A stretch of DNA of 6,777 bases from Spirochaeta sp. (GTDB lineage Bacteria > Spirochaetota > Spirochaetia > DSM-27196 > Alkalispirochaetaceae): positions 1 to 6,777 of the forward strand of contig JAQIBO010000365.1 in the NCBI GenBank assembly GCA_027859055.1. The letters are read 5' to 3'. The position numbers and the translations under genes were made by a program. Below are positions 6,286 through 6,777 of the stretch, piece by piece. Every line of letters starts with the position of its first letter. Position 1 is the first letter of the stretch. The notes beneath the pieces are model-generated. The model was not told the origin of the DNA, searched no databases, and saw only the letters and a list, made by a program, of their open reading frames with translations.

Positions 6286-6777
6286 ATGCACCCGGTTGCG
6301 ATTCTCCCCCCGGCGGTCTCCCGGCGAATCGCCGCCGGGGAGGTTATAGAGCGCCCCGCGTCGGTAGTTCGCGAACTGATCGACAACTGTCTGGATGCCG
6401 CAGCCGAAGAGATCGATATCACCTGGAGCGGCGGCGGAGTGGAAACGCTCCGTGTGCGGGACAACGGGCACGGCCTCAACCGTGCCGATCTTGAACTGTG
6501 CTGGAAAGCCCATGCGACCAGCAAGATCCGCTCAATCGAAGATTTGGAACACGCAACCAGCCTTGGATTCCGGGGTGAGGCGCTCTCAAGTATCGCCGCG
6601 GTAAGCACCCTGACGATCGCGACAACGCTCCGTGGCAGCAACGAGGGCTTTCGCCTCACCGTTCACCAGGCGGAAGACGGCGTGATAGAGCCCGCCCCCC
6701 CAATGCCGGGCACGACCGTGGAGGTGCGGCAACTGTTTGCGAATCTGCCGGCGCGGCGGCGGTTTTTGTCCCGCCCG
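6286..6777 (+). CDS. mutL: DNA mismatch repair protein MutL, N-terminal ATPase region (3'-partial)
   Basis: MutL is the ATP-driven matchmaker that links mismatch-bound MutS to strand removal in the cytoplasm. The 164 residues present cover much of the GHKL ATPase domain: ILPPAVSRRIAAGEVIERPASVV at the start, general-base Glu30 and Mg-binding Asn34 in RELIDN, DNGHG (59-63), ATSKI (77-81) in the lid region, GFRGEAL (94-100), and GTTVEVRQLF with NLPARRRFL (142-161). All key ATP-site residues that fall inside the window are present. The start at 6286 places the motifs one residue further on than in E. coli MutL. An in-frame ATG at 6277 would add three residues and cannot be excluded. The endonuclease and dimerisation region lies beyond the window, so whether this MutL has its own nuclease motif is not visible. 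Only 17 bp separate it from the gene before, so co-transcription with the envelope genes is likely. Confidence 0.97.
   Translation, partial: MHPVAILPPAVSRRIAAGEVIERPASVVRELIDNCLDAAAEEIDITWSGGGVETLRVRDNGHGLNRADLELCWKAHATSKIRSIEDLEHATSLGFRGEALSSIAAVSTLTIATTLRGSNEGFRLTVHQAEDGVIEPAPPMPGTTVEVRQLFANLPARRRFLSRP

Overview
The window is a GC-rich (roughly 60-65% by eye), densely coded stretch of bacterial DNA from a diderm. All genes lie on the + strand: the 3' part of a large outer-membrane protein gene (3-2423), a complete gene for a 468-residue predicted outer-membrane beta-barrel (2565-3971), a complete gene for a 761-residue protein joining a FecR domain to a beta-barrel of the same kind (3983-6268), and the 5' end of mutL (from 6286, running off the right edge). 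A spirochaete of the free-living Spirochaeta type is my best guess, from the high GC, the style of the MutL N-terminus and the FecR/OMP gene mix. Nothing in the window proves it, and another GC-rich diderm phylum is possible.

Layout: the first gene enters from the left without a start. Its N-terminal third looks like jelly-roll modules and its C-terminal two thirds like a long series of barrel strands. Its segment order resembles what I remember of SprA, the giant translocon of the Bacteroidota type IX secretion system. A 16-bp tandem repeat runs through its stop codon. The only real intergenic gap (2424-2564, 141 bp) holds the rest of this repeat, a perfect 12-bp palindrome, a weak candidate promoter and a strong Shine-Dalgarno site. 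The second and third genes are separated by 11 bp, and the third gene and mutL by 17 bp, so these three are probably co-transcribed.

How the genes may work together: all three envelope proteins end in a hydrophobic/aromatic pattern like the beta-signal read by the BAM complex. The second gene product and the C-terminal two thirds of the third gene product are visibly related to each other through most of the barrel. The third adds a periplasmic FecR-type domain and a Glu-Pro linker. A reasonable but unproven reading is one outer-membrane assembly made of a very large barrel and two related smaller barrels, one of which carries a periplasmic sensing or scaffold domain. MutL is a housekeeping DNA mismatch-repair protein that appears to share the transcript without an obvious functional link.
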